DNA of 64,000 nt from Stomorhina lunata (lineage: Eukaryota; Arthropoda; Insecta; Diptera; Rhiniidae). Of this stretch, positions 31,223 to 41,961 are shown one piece after another (positions within the stretch are counted from its first letter, which is position 1; the number at the start of each line of letters is the position of its first letter). Location: assembly GCA_933228675.1 (NCBI GenBank), contig OW121742.1, positions 39,841,255 to 39,905,254 on the forward strand, given 5' to 3'. The position numbers and the translations under genes are program-made. The notes beneath the pieces were generated by a model that saw only the letters and a program-made list of their open reading frames with translations, searched no databases and had not been told where the DNA came from.

Positions 31223-32042
31223 ACCTGATTTTTCTATTTGTATAGACATTTTTTTATAGAAAAATTTGTATAGAACTTTATAACTTTTATCGTAAAAGTC
31301 AGAAAATAAAAGTTATTTTTTGGCTTTTATTTTTTCAGACAGAAATAAAAGTTATTTGATATTAATTTTTTCGGTAAAAAATAACAGTTATTTTTGACTT
31401 TTATTTTTTTTGATCAAAAAACGGTTATTTTTTACTTTTATTTTTTCGGGCAAAAATAACAGTTATTTCTGACTTTTATTTTTTCGCGCAGAAATAAAAC
31501 TTATTTTTGTGTTGTGCTCGAAAAAATAAAAGCCAAAAAGTTAACTTTTATTCATGCTGGAAAAAATAAGTTAAAAATAACTGTTACTTTTGCTAAAAAA
31601 AAAATAATAAAAATCAAAAAATAACTGCTATTTTTTTCCTAAAAAATAAAAATCAGATTTTTGAAAAGCATTGCATTTTATGAAAATTAGGTCCAAGACT
31701 ATCAAAATGGTATACTTGGTTTTATTTTCCGACATTTCTTTGAGGTTGCCTTTTTTAATCAAAATTTCAAAAATTACAGTAATTTTCGGTCCCTGTATTT
31801 TTTTATACAAAAATTTCTTAGGAAAATTTTTCAATATACAAATTTCTATAAAAAATTGTTGTAGAAAAATTTTTTTTAGAAAAATTTTTATAAAAAATGT
31901 TTGATGACATTTTTTTAAAAAAATTTTGTATATAAAAATTTTTCTATAAAAAATTTTCTTAAGAATTTTTTGTATCCAAAATAAAAATTTCTATAAAAAA
32001 TGTCTGATAGACATATAGAAAAAAATGTCTGATAGACATATA
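31210..32042. repeat. Degenerate AT-rich tandem repeats (TTATTTTTT and TTTTTCTATAAAAAA types)
   Basis: 31290-31630 holds ~50-bp degenerate units with GACTTTTATTTTTTC and AAAATAACAGTTATTT, some in inverted orientation. 31790-32040 holds units of the AAATTTTTCTATAAAAAATTT kind, related to the 31-bp family. A short dyad, ATGTCTGATAGACAT, appears twice at about 32000 and 32026. The DD37E element at 32043 is inserted in this array, which resumes at 33330. Confidence 0.65.
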
Positions 32043-33328
32043 AAGAGTGCTCTAAATAAAATTTGTAGTTGGATTTTCTTAAATAAAAATCAAACCTTTT
32101 AATATAAAAACTCTACAAAATACGCAAATATAATGACATATTATACAAAATCATTTAGCATTAAAATGTTTACTTAGTACTCGGGTTTTGCAAAATTATC
32201 GACTTTTTTCGGAAACCTTCCCATTAAAGATTTTACAGTTGCTTCTGATACCTTGTGTTCAACCTGCGCTTAAAATCGGGCATGTTCTTGGAAATCTTTC
32301 CTGTGTTCTTCAATTCCTTTTTTACCAGAGCCCAATACATTTCCACAGGCCGAAGTTCTGGACAGTTAGGTGGATTTGCCTCTCGTGGTTCAAAAATGAC
32401 ATTATTCTTTGAGTACCACTCAAGTGCCTTTTTTCCATAATGGCATGATGCCAAATCGGGCCAAAAAAATGTAGTCACTCTGTGCTCTCTTAAAAAGGGT
32501 AACAACCGTTTTTGTAGTCACTCCTTTATATAAATTTCTGTGTTTATTGTGCCAGACGCCACAAATACTTTACTTCTTTTGCCACAACTGCAAATAGCTT
32601 GCCACACGAGAAACTTCTTAGGAAATTTTGTTTCTTTTTTTGTGCGAAACTCTTGCCGAACATTGCCCCCTTTATCAGCAACATAAAAATCTTGACCAGG
32701 AAGTTGAGAAAAGTCTGCCAGTACGTATGTTTCATCATCCATCACACAACAGGTGTATTTTTTATAAAATCAGACTTCAATTTTTTCCCTCGTTTTTTTG
32801 CTTCTAAGTTCTTTATAGCATTGCGATCTGGAACCTTTTGGACTTTGTATGTCTTCAGTCCAGCATAAGCTTTGACTCTATGTGCAAAATTCGTAGAACA
32901 TTTCACCGTACGAGCTGCTTTTCTTAAAGAAGTGTTAGGCGCTCTTCGAAAGAGTCGCTCGATTTCTTTTGCTTTACCAATATCTGTAGGACCTTTTTTC
33001 CTCCCTGATCCAGGTTTTCTTTCAATGCTCAGGTTTTCCTTATACCGTCTGATGGCATTAGAAACCGTTCGAGGGTCAACTTTCAAATTTTTAGCTATTT
33101 TTTTAAAAGTCCATGACGGATTTGTTTGAAAAGTTTTAATTATATTTTCACGAACTTTTTTTTCGCAGTCCATTTTGATTGAAATAACTATTGAAAATTA
33201 ATAATTTCTAAAATAATAGTATCTGACATATCTATAGAAACTAACTTGATCAAAAAATATATTATTTCTTGCACTATGGATAAATTTTGTCTAAAATAGT
33301 AAATGCATATTTTTTTTAGAACACTCTT
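32043..33328 (-). mobile_element. DD37E Tc1/mariner-superfamily transposon, copy 1
   Basis: A 1286-bp element flanked by TA (32041-32042 and 33329-33330). The terminal inverted repeats are short: AAGAGTGCTCTAAA at the left and, reverse complemented, AAGAGTGTTCTAAA at the right. It carries one transposase pseudogene on the minus strand and is very similar to the copy at 53367-54663. It is inserted in an AT-rich minisatellite. Confidence 0.9.
32174..33173 (-). pseudogene. DD37E transposase pseudogene (copy 1)
   Basis: Would encode a cut-and-paste transposase of about 330 residues. The N-terminal half (33173-32742) is open and has paired-like helix-turn-helix segments (around WTFKKIAKNLKVDPRTVSNA) and a GRKKG hinge. 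The catalytic domain has the first Asp in VMDDETYV, the second in FWPDLASCHY and the Glu in LRPVEMYW; 37 residues separate the last two, which defines DD37E (ITmD37E/TRT group). Lesions seen: a one-base loss in an A run near 32755 that ends the first frame, a TGA at about 32518 where copy 2 has TGC, and a ~10-base deletion near 32250. All three acidic residues survive, but the gene cannot make a full protein. Confidence 0.9.
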
Positions 33329-33330
33329 TA

Positions 33331-33645
33331 GAAATGTTTTATTTTTCATACAAAAGTTTCTAAAGAAAAATTTTTATATACAAAATTTTTTATAAAAAAT
33401 TTTCTATAGAAATTTTCTAACAAAAAATTTTTGTATAAAAAAATTTTTATAAAAAGTTTTTTTTAGAAATTTTTCTATAACAAACTTTCTTTACAAATTT
33501 TTGTTTTAAAAATTGTCTATAGATATTTTTCTATAAAAAGTTTTCTAGAAAAAAATTGTTATAGAAATTTATCTAAAGAAATTTTTCTATCAACAATTTT
33601 CTGAAGAAATTTTTCTAAAAAAAAATTCTATAGAAAAAAAGCGTA
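33331..33645. repeat. AT-rich minisatellite (continuation across the DD37E insertion)
   Basis: Degenerate units of the TTTTTCTATAGAAATTTT kind, the same style as 31790-32040 and 24605-25720. Period is roughly 30 bp but poorly preserved. Confidence 0.6.
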
Positions 33646-33685
33646 GGAGGACCACCTCCTACACCTTTTTGGAGGAGGTTTGAGT
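33644..33685. repeat. G/C-rich hairpin GTAGGAGG-ACCA-CCTCCTAC
   Basis: A perfect 8-bp stem (GTAGGAGG / CCTCCTAC) with loop ACCA lies at the edge of the AT-rich array and is followed by GGAGGAGG. It stands out in base composition. Function unknown. Confidence 0.7.
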
Positions 33686-33689
33686 TTTA

Positions 33690-33730
33690 TTTAACTTAAT
33701 GCAACTACAAATTTTATTCGGAACACTCTT
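33690..33730. mobile_element. Orphan DD37E terminus
   Basis: GCAACTACAAATTTTATTCG followed by GAACACTCTTTA closely matches the non-coding end of the complete DD37E copies, CCAACTACAAATTTTATTTA plus GAGCACTCTT and TA. Only about 40 bp is left; it lies 360 bp beyond copy 1 and must come from another insertion. Confidence 0.65.
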
Positions 33731-33959
33731 TAGTGGCTCCAAAGCTTACAAGCCTATCACACCCCAATTGGAATCTGTTCACTAATTCGTCAAGCGCTAT
33801 TTTGACATCGATACCGCAAGTTGTTTTGATAGAAGCTACTAGGTCTAACATTTTCTTCTGAAGCTGCAAAGCGACACAAATAATTAATTCTAGAACATCC
33901 TGAATGTCAGTTGACTCGTCACGAGCTAAAAAAATCGTCTTCGCTACCAAGAGCCGCAT
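33714..33959 (-). pseudogene. hAT-type transposase fragment (DESTD motif)
   Basis: An 81-codon open piece with FLARDESTDIQDVLELIIC near its N-terminus. DESTD after a hydrophobic strand is characteristic of one hAT transposase group, where the first Asp is catalytic. A following KTTCGIDVKIALDELVN and DRLVSFGA fit the next segment of that domain, which usually continues into a DGAPxM stretch missing here. It has no BED finger, no second catalytic Asp and no C-terminal dimerisation region, so it is a relic. Its 3' end overlaps the orphan DD37E terminus. Confidence 0.55.
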
Positions 33960-34530
33960 TAGCCCACCTTCGGCATAGAGTATATATTACAAAAACAATC
34001 ACAACAATGACAAAACAAATTTTCGAACTACAAGTAATTGTCTATATAGTAGAATATGAGTAGAAGATATTGGGTAAATCAGTGGCAAAAATAATGATAA
34101 GTTAAAATTGAAATTTAAAATGTCATACAAGTATATCTGCTGAGGAATGACCTAGTTTGAGAAGTAAAGAACTAAAACTCTAAGAAATTTCTATAAAGAG
34201 GATCCTTATTTTCTTTAATTTAATTAGTTTAATTAGTTTATCTCTTGTGGTTTCCAAGATATTCGATTTCTTAAATAAAAAATTTCGATTTAGAACAATC
34301 AAAGATTTGAGAAGTCCTCATCGTACAATTTCAAGATGACGAATACATGAATTGTCATTTTTCTCCCTTTTCGCATGGTTTTACCCTATTAAATTGTTCT
34401 TGTTCTTATTCTATTGTATGTATATTATACCTAAAAAAAGTCTTGTATTGCAAATGAATTATTTTTCATTTAATTTTACATACTTTTATATAGTTACTCA
34501 TAAACAGTGGAATATCACTAAAACGAAATC
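33960..34530. other. Intergenic DNA, no gene seen
   Basis: AT-rich sequence; the 93-residue plus-strand frame at 34352-34633 overlaps an M1 MITE and is unsupported. Confidence 0.4.
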
Positions 34531-34532
34531 GA

Positions 34533-34786
34533 AAAAGATCCACTATAATATAAAGATGTTGCACTTCCATACATTGATTTGCCGTTTTTCGATAAGTCCC
34601 ATAAAAAAGAGAGTATACCCCCTTTTGCTTTAAGTCGGAAACAACTAATGCAGACGATTATCCAATGAGAGAAAGTTAAGACTCACACTCGTGCTCATAA
34701 AATATGTTTGTTTGTGAGTTTTTCATTGTTCTTTATCCACTTTTATTTCACTTTTGAACGAAAACAAATGTATGTATATTATAGAG
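34533..34786 (+). mobile_element. MITE family M1, copy 3
   Basis: The left part CTATAATATAAAGATGTTGC and the right end, reverse complemented AAAGACTCTATAATATA, are inverted versions of each other. The interior CCAATGAGAGAAAG, GTGCTCATAAAATATG and CATTGTTCTTTATCCA match copies 1 and 2. The extreme left terminus is degraded. Confidence 0.65.
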
Positions 34787-35150
34787 TCTTTAATCTTTTT
34801 AATTGAAATGATAACTTTTTTACATGAAAGTAATGGCAATTGTAATGTCTTTATAAAATATTTATGTTTAATGGCGTTCGGCTTTCTGATATTCCACTGT
34901 CAAATAATTGCACACATTATAATTGAGCAACGTCATCAATTTGAATTTGTCTGGGTACATGAATGCAAATGTATTTGTTTGAAAACTAAAAATGAGAAAG
35001 CAGCAAACACTCTACACGCGATCAACATGTTGTAGGGCTTAAAGTAACTACAGCGATGTTACTTATAATAGGTACACTTCGTCTTTCTAGGGAAATTTTT
35101 ACTCGGGCTATAGATTTTTAATGAATCAAGTATCTTTTTTTCGATATTAT
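34787..35150. other. Intergenic DNA, no gene seen
   Basis: The 93-codon plus-strand frame at 34754-35035 has no domain or composition that supports a gene. Confidence 0.4.
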
Positions 35151-35184
35151 GTTTGCAGGAGTATTGGTATTGGTGAAGCTAAAT

Positions 35185-35345
35185 AAGTCGAGCATCTGTT
35201 TCTAAAAGCGCCTAACACTTTTTGTTCAGGTCGGAAACTTATGCTGAGCTGAAGATTATCAGAAAGACCAAAATGATCTTATACTTTTGTACTTAAGTCA
35301 AAGCTTATGCAGAGCCGAAGTCATATAAAGTTCAGAAAATTCCAT
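35185..35345 (+). pseudogene. Possible short DD37E transposase relic
   Basis: AAAGCGCCTAACACTTTTTG followed by AAACTTATGCTGAGCTGAAG, and then AAAGCTTATGCAGAGCCGAAG, resemble the segment in the DD37E copies that encodes RAPNTS and KAYAGLK. The second phrase occurs twice, suggesting local duplication. Too degraded for certainty. Confidence 0.4.
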
Positions 35346-35639
35346 GTTGCAATTCGGTAATGAACTTTAAAGCAAAAAAAAAATTAACAAATTTAAGTCA
35401 AATTTTCCAAAAAAAAAACGCGTTATCTCGAAAACTGAGCTGCTAAAAATCTGGTAAAATCATTTGAAAGATCTTCTAGATCTTTATTGCTGAAAATTGC
35501 AGGTGCTAGCAATGATATTAAAAACACGAAGGACCTAGTACAGACAATATTGCCCGGGAACGTTAACCGCAGACTCTAAAGTATTCGCACGCCTCATCCG
35601 TCCAATAATACAGGAGTTTTGGAAATATTATCAGCCGTT

Positions 35640-35870
35640 TTAACTGTGCTAGGCTGTCGCTTGGACTCCTACATCCCGTACGGAAGAACGCAAATATATC
35701 AAGAGCTACAACGATAAAAAGATTTAACTCAAATCTGAAGTCTATTCTATGATTGCGAGACTTGGAATGCAGCCTTTGTAATAGCCCTATTAAAAAATGT
35801 TTTTTTTTTTAATTTCTAGGAGTGCCGGTAGGATTATTGGATCGGATAACCTTAACACGAGGCTCCCTGG
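35640..35870 (+). pseudogene. LINE 3'-region relic (FNSN-KS-L motif)
   Basis: At 35712-35755 the translation TIKRFNSNLKSIL is followed, after a small frameshift, by DCETWNAA. This matches the C-terminal FNSNVKSVLLYG.ETW segment of RTE-like endonuclease/reverse-transcriptase elements in arthropods. No RT core or tail is recognisable in the flanks. It may share a family with the RT fragment at 63458-63949. Confidence 0.5.
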
Positions 35871-36429
35871 CCCTAAAGTTGAAAAATGCGTTTACAAGGG
35901 GAAAAACGGGGCCTTTTTCGGGTTTTCTTTTGTAAAAAAGTAAACATTCATTTATAATATAGACTTAACAAGCTTTCTTTTGTAGATGTGTTATAAATTG
36001 CTTAAACGGTTTTAGAGTTATGGTGTTTTTTCCGCGAATTTTATGTCCTTCACGACTTACAAAGACAAATTTACCCCAAAAAAAATGCTATATTTAATTT
36101 TTTTTTCTACTATTATATGTTTTTACTTATCTTAGACCTGTAAGTAATGAAGTATAAAATTTTGTTAAAATTGGTTCGTATCTTCCTATTATCCTTGATG
36201 ACGCAAAATTTAGATTTTTTTCATGTGATTTGCAAATGATCTTTTATATTTTCAAACATTTTTGTTTAGCGAACTTTAGAAATTTTCAATTTTAAGTTCA
36301 GTAATTTATTACGAATGCATTAGGTATACAAACGCAAAAAAAAAATTGGGTCGATAGCATACCCCATATTCCCGTACTTAAAGTTAAAGGATTTCAGGAA
36401 AAGTAAGTTTTTTCAGAAATTTTAGAAAA
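35871..36429. other. Intergenic DNA, no gene seen
   Basis: No feature other than AT-rich sequence leading into the satellite. Confidence 0.4.
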
Positions 36430-38640
36430 AATTTTATAACTTTATATTTGTATATACATTTTAAGCAAAAAATATATTTATTTATGCGTTACACGATATA
36501 GAATCAGTTGATATAGTTTTACCAGAATTGGAAATGTTTAACCCTTGCGTTACCGGGGTCAAAATCAATTTTTATGCAAATTTCCACTTTTAAGGAATAT
36601 TTAATAATTTTATATTTGTTTACATTTTAAGCAAAAAATATATTTATTTATGCGTTACGCCATGTAGAATCAGTGGATATAGTTTAAGCAGAATTGGAAA
36701 TCTTTAACCCTTGCGTTACCCGGTTCAAAATCAATTTGTATGCAAATTTCCACTTGTTAGGAATATTTAATAAGTTTATATTTGTTAACATTTTAGGCAT
36801 AAAAAATATTTATTGATTATGCATTACACCATATAGAATCAGTGGATATAGTTTAACCAGAATTGGAAATCTTTAACCCTTGCGTTACCGGGTTTAAAAT
36901 CAATTTTTATGCAAATTTCCACTTTTTACGAATATTTAATAACTTTATATCTGTATATACATTTTAAGCAAAAATATATTTATTTATGCGTTACACCATA
37001 TAGAATCAGTTGATATAGTTTTACCAGAATTGGAAATGTTTAACCCTTGCTTTACCGGGGTCAAAGTCAATTTTTATGCAAATTTCCACTTTTAAGGAAT
37101 ATTTAATAACTATATTTGTATATACATTTTAAGCAAAAATATATTTATTGATTATGCGTTACACCATATAGAATCAGTTTATATAATTTCACCAGAATTG
37201 GAAATGTTTAACCCTTGCTTTACCGGGGTCAAAGTCAATTTTTATGCAAATTTCCACTTTTAAGGAATATTTAATAACTATATTTGTATATACATTTTAA
37301 GCAAAAATATATTTATTGATTATGCGTTACACCATATAGAATCAGTTGATATAGTTTTACCAGAATTGGAAATGTTTAACCCTTGCGTAACCCGGTTCAA
37401 AATCAATTTGTATGCAAATTTCCACTTGTTAGGAATATTTAATAAGTTTATATTTGTTTACATTTTAGGCATAAAAAATATTTATTGATTATGCATTACA
37501 CCATATAGAATCAGTGGATATAGTTTAACCAGAATTGGAAATCTTTAACCCTTGCGTTACCGGGTTCAAAATCAATTTTTATGCAAATTTCCACTTTTTA
37601 CGAATATTTAATAACTTTATGTCTGTATATACATTTTAAGCAAAAATATATTTATTGATTATGCGTTACACCATATAGAATCAGTTGATATAGTTTTACC
37701 AGAATTGGAAATGTTTAACCCTTGCTTTACCGGGGTCAAAGTCAATTTTTGTGCAAATTTTCACTTTTTAGGAATATTTAATAACAATATTTGTATATAC
37801 ATTTTAAGTAAAAATATATTTATTGATTATGCGTTACACCATATAGAATCAGTTGATATAGTTTTACAAGAATTGAAAATGTTTAACCCTTGCGTTACCG
37901 GTTTCAAAATCAATTTTTATGCAAATTTCCACTTTTTAGGAATATTTAATAACTTTATATTTGTATATATATTTTAAGCAAAAATATATTTATTGATTGT
38001 GCGTTACATCATGTAGAATCAGTTGATATAGTTTTACCAGAATTGGAAATGTTTAACCCTTGCGTTACCGGGGTCAAAATCAATTTTTATGCAAATTTCC
38101 ACTTTTAAGGAATATTTAATAACTATATTTGTATATACATTTTAAGCAAAAATATATTTATTGATTATGCGTTACACCATATAGAATCAGTTGATATAGT
38201 TTTACAAGAATTGGAAATGTTTAACCATTGCGTTACCGGGTTCAAAATCAATTTTTATGCAAATTTACACTTTTTAGGAATATTTAATAACTTTATATTT
38301 GTATATATATTTTAAGCAAAAATATATTTATTGATTGTGCGTTAGACCATGTAGAATCAGTTGATATAGTTTTACCAGAATTGGAAATGTTTAACCCTTG
38401 CGTTACCGGGGTCAAAATCAATTTTTATGCAAATTTTCACTTTTTACGAATATTTAATAACTTTATATCTGTATATACATTTTAAGCAAAAATATATTTA
38501 TTGATTATGCGTTACACCATGTAGAATCTGTGGATATAGTTTAGCCAGAATTTAAAATCTTTAACCCTTGCATTACCGGGGTCAAAATCAATTTTTATGC
38601 AAATTTTCACTTTTTAGGAATATTTTAACTATTTTTGTGG
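36430..38640 (+). repeat. ~168-bp satellite array, about 13 monomers
   Basis: The landmark TATGCAAATTTCCACTTTT recurs 13 times (t of TGCAAA at 36575, 36741, 36910, 37077, 37245, 37413, 37582, 37752, 37920, 38090, 38258, 38428, 38598), a period of 166-170. Each monomer also has TTTAACCCTTGCGTTACCGG, ATACATTTTAAGCAAAAATA, GCGTTACACCATATAGAATC and AGTTGATATAGTTTTACCAG. Monomer variants repeat in a pattern (see findings). The 90-codon frame at 37705-37977 is a shadow. Confidence 0.93.
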
Positions 38641-38720
38641 TTCAAACAATATTTATTTTGCTTAGCCTTCTAGAAAACTATTTAGTTAATAATAAAGATC
38701 ACATAGACGATGAATATTAA

Positions 38721-40340
38721 CCCTTTCGTGACCAACAGGGACCAAAATGACCCAAAAAAAATTTAATTTTTTTTTTTTTTTTTTAATTATTTTTATTTCT
38801 ATTTTTGTCTATTATATAGAAATTATCTTAAAAAGTGTAAGCCACTTATCCACGTCAATAAACCAGAAACAATTGAACAACTGGTAATCAACATTTGAAG
38901 AGTTATCGGCGAAATACGCGTAATGTTGTTGAAAGTTGGTGTTCCAGATTGCGCCAGCTGTGGCGGCCACATGTCATCATATTTATCATTAATTTCATAA
39001 AAATTTATTTCAAATAAAGCCCGTTTTATTGATATTTAAAATATGTGACCCGGTCTATGAAAAGGTGGCTTATGACTCAAAAGCGAAATTAAAAAAAAAA
39101 TAGCTAATTTTTCGAAATTTTAAAAAATGAGCTAATATATCGAAATTTTTAGCTAATTTCTTTTCCCTTTTCATAGACCGGGTCATATATGATGCCTTGA
39201 TTTATTAGGATTTAAAGTTGTGCCATCCTATACTGTTATACACTCTACACCGTTATACACTTGAAATCGACGGCTATTGCAGAAGAAAAGCGAGTACAGT
39301 ATTAATGATTCTTTACTACGTTTCGGTATTTCGTTTTTATTTTATTAATTTCTAACATTATTTTAATGATTTTGCGCAATTGTGTTGATAATGAATTACG
39401 GAGTGTGAGAATTTCTGCTTCCATTTTATTACACTTTTATCTTATTTGGGGTTTCTGTTATAAAATCAGAACAACATGGAAAAACTTATGGTGCGTTGCA
39501 ATCAACACACACACTCTAAAATTCTCATACATACAAGTAACAACAAATTTGTTGTTAATACATCATGAGTTTTGGTATTTTAGAGAAAAGAGAGAACTTT
39601 TTGGAAGTTAAGAGAGCTTAAAACGGAAAAACGTGTTGGTTTTGTGAGCTTTTTGAAAAACAAAAAAATGACAACTAACCATAAATAACAAATATGTTTG
39701 ACAGGCAACAAATGACAGCTAACAACAAAATGTCTAAACCTAGTGTCAGTGAGTGAAGTAGATACATGTGTAAAATAATTCTCAACATTGAGATGGTACG
39801 ACGCGACCGACACTCGTTTAACATTTAAAAGTGGTTGAAGTTCAAATTTGACACATGAAACTGTTATACGGAAAAATCATTTATTTTATTCATTCATTCA
39901 TTTATTCCCATATTCATACGTAGTATATTTTGGCGAATTTGAAAAAAACGAGATTTTTTTGTTGTTTGTATCTTCTTGGCCAATGTCATTAATAAATTAT
40001 TTACAGACAAACTAATAAAATTGTTAAAGCTTTTATTCTATTTATTTGACTTAATTATATTTAGTTTTTGATTTTCTTTGTGTTTTTCGTTTCTGTTGAC
40101 TTTTCCTTTTGTACCCTATATCAGCTAATGTGGGGTAATGATGTAGGTAATGCATTTTTATCCGCCTTGAAGTATGCCAACCTATTCAGAGTCACTTCCT
40201 GACAGCTCCAATTTAACGATATCAACCTGCCCAAGTAAGGATTGCAATCAAAGTACAGGTCGAAGTTTTTTAGATGATTTAAGGAAATTTGCCAAAGACA
40301 TTTCTTTTTGGGTCATTTTAGTCCCCATGTTTGTTTAGGG
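38721..40340. mobile_element. 1.6-kb piggyBac-like TIR element, non-coding
   Basis: Flanked by TTAA at both ends (38717-38720 and 40341-40344). Left terminus CCCTTTCGTGACCAACAGGG then ACCAAAATGACCC; right terminus, reverse complemented, CCCTAAACAAACATGGGG then ACTAAAATGACCC. CCC ends and TTAA support piggyBac. The shared inner block GGGAC(C/T)AAAATGACCC is strong, the outer 15 bases weaker. No transposase frame is visible; a 144-bp MITE and fragments of other fly repeats (40115-40290) lie inside. Confidence 0.65.
39044..39187. mobile_element. 144-bp foldback MITE (TGACCCGGTCTATG ends)
   Basis: TGACCCGGTCTATGAAAAGG at the left is repeated exactly in inverted orientation at the right, flanked by TA on both sides. 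The interior is itself partly palindromic (AGCTAATTTTTCGAAATTTT and its near-complement). Nested in the piggyBac-like element. Confidence 0.82.
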
Positions 40341-40344
40341 TTAA

Positions 40345-41940
40345 TATATATTTTTTAATAAAAAGACAATGTTAACAAAAATTAATATATTTTTGCATTT
40401 TGAACAAAATTTGGTACTAAATTCGTAATATTTAGTCATTTTCCTATTGAGAATAAAAAAAAACTGCAAATTCTGACTTTTGATCCCGGGGAAGCAAGGG
40501 TTAAACTTCTCCAATATAAAGAAAAAAACAATGCCGTATACATTCTATGTTGTCTGAGGAGAAATATTCACTATTATTTTTATTAATGATGAACATTGGT
40601 ACAATTAACAAGTATATACTCAAATTATTACAAAAAATACACATTTTCGCAAAATTTTACGATTTTAAATCGCAATTACGGCGGAACGGTTAACAATATC
40701 GACCTAATTTTTTTTCATTTTATTCTTCTATTTGTTTGTTTTATGATACCGAAAAGCAAATTTATTATTTGTAATATTTGTTGAACAAAATTTAAAAAAA
40801 AAATTAAAAAATGATTTTTGAAAATGGCCTGAGAAAAAAAGTATATATATTCTAATATGAAAAAAACTAAGTAAATTTGCTTATATTTTAACAAACCTCA
40901 ACTATTTAATACTTACAGACCATAGAATCGCAAATCATTTATAACTTTGCAATTTTTTCATCCTTAACTTAATTTTTTGGCTGCATATCCTTAGACGTGT
41001 TGTCAAGGACACGAATTTTCGGGGCAAAACTGCAATAACTCCGAAACTACTTAATGGATTTTTAATTTTGATGACTTAAAATTTAGTTCTCTTTTATATT
41101 CCATTAGTAATAATTTAATTCTTAGCGGTTAAAAACCGAAAATATTCCTATTTTATTCTCAAACAAAAAAGTTTAACACTTTGCGGGCGGGTGCGCCACA
41201 TGTTCCCCTTAAGCAATTTTGAAAAAAATTTGCACAACATGTTTTTATGTTACATAGAACATTTCTGGGGGGAGTTACGGTTCAATTTCGCACTTTTGTA
41301 ATATAAGGTGCACCCTAATGTACACAGAACTCGTAAAAAATCAGATGATGGAAAACATAAACACAGGCATTTTTCAGAGCCAGATCAATGATAATATATT
41401 CATTATTGATCTAAAAGGTGGTACGATTACCTTTAATCTTGCTGGTAAGGTATCACAGAGGTGGGATTTACTGAGTATAGAACTTTCCTAATTGTTTTAT
41501 TTTTAATTTTCTTTGCGTTTTCTGTTGACTTTTAGTTTTCTTTGTCTTTGTTTAGTGTTAGTTGCAATTAAATATTTTTTTGTATCTGTCATTTATTGCC
41601 TTTGCTGCTGGTGCTGCTCCCAATGCTTCCTACTGCTGACTTTCTGTCTATTTTCATTTCATGCTAATATTTTTTTTTGCCAATTAATTTTACGTAGAAT
41701 TAAAATTGTTTAATTTTTTGCTTTATTTTACATATTTTACATGGGGGTGTTGTGTGGGTTAACATTAACATTGTTTGAGGTCTGTCATTAGAGGCCCAGG
41801 GGTAATTGTTTATAGGGGAGTAGTACATGATATAGTAAATTAGTTTCAAATTTAAATAATTATTTTTGGGAATTTTAACGTTATTTTGGCAAAATCAATT
41901 GTAGATTTATGAGGTTAAACAATCCATAGAAAACTAAGAC
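40345..41940. other. Intergenic DNA, no gene seen
   Basis: Contains GATCCCGGGGAAGCAAGGGT at 40484, an inverted relative of the satellite motif (ACCCTTGC..CCCCGGG). A C-rich segment at 41725-41820 is not recognisable. The cysteine-rich frame at 41513-41713 has no supporting evidence. Confidence 0.4.
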
Positions 41941-41961
41941 AATTTGGAAAAAGGAAATTTT

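Noticed and set aside
34754..35035. 93-codon plus-strand frame as a gene
   Set aside because: Begins inside an M1 MITE and has no recognisable domain.
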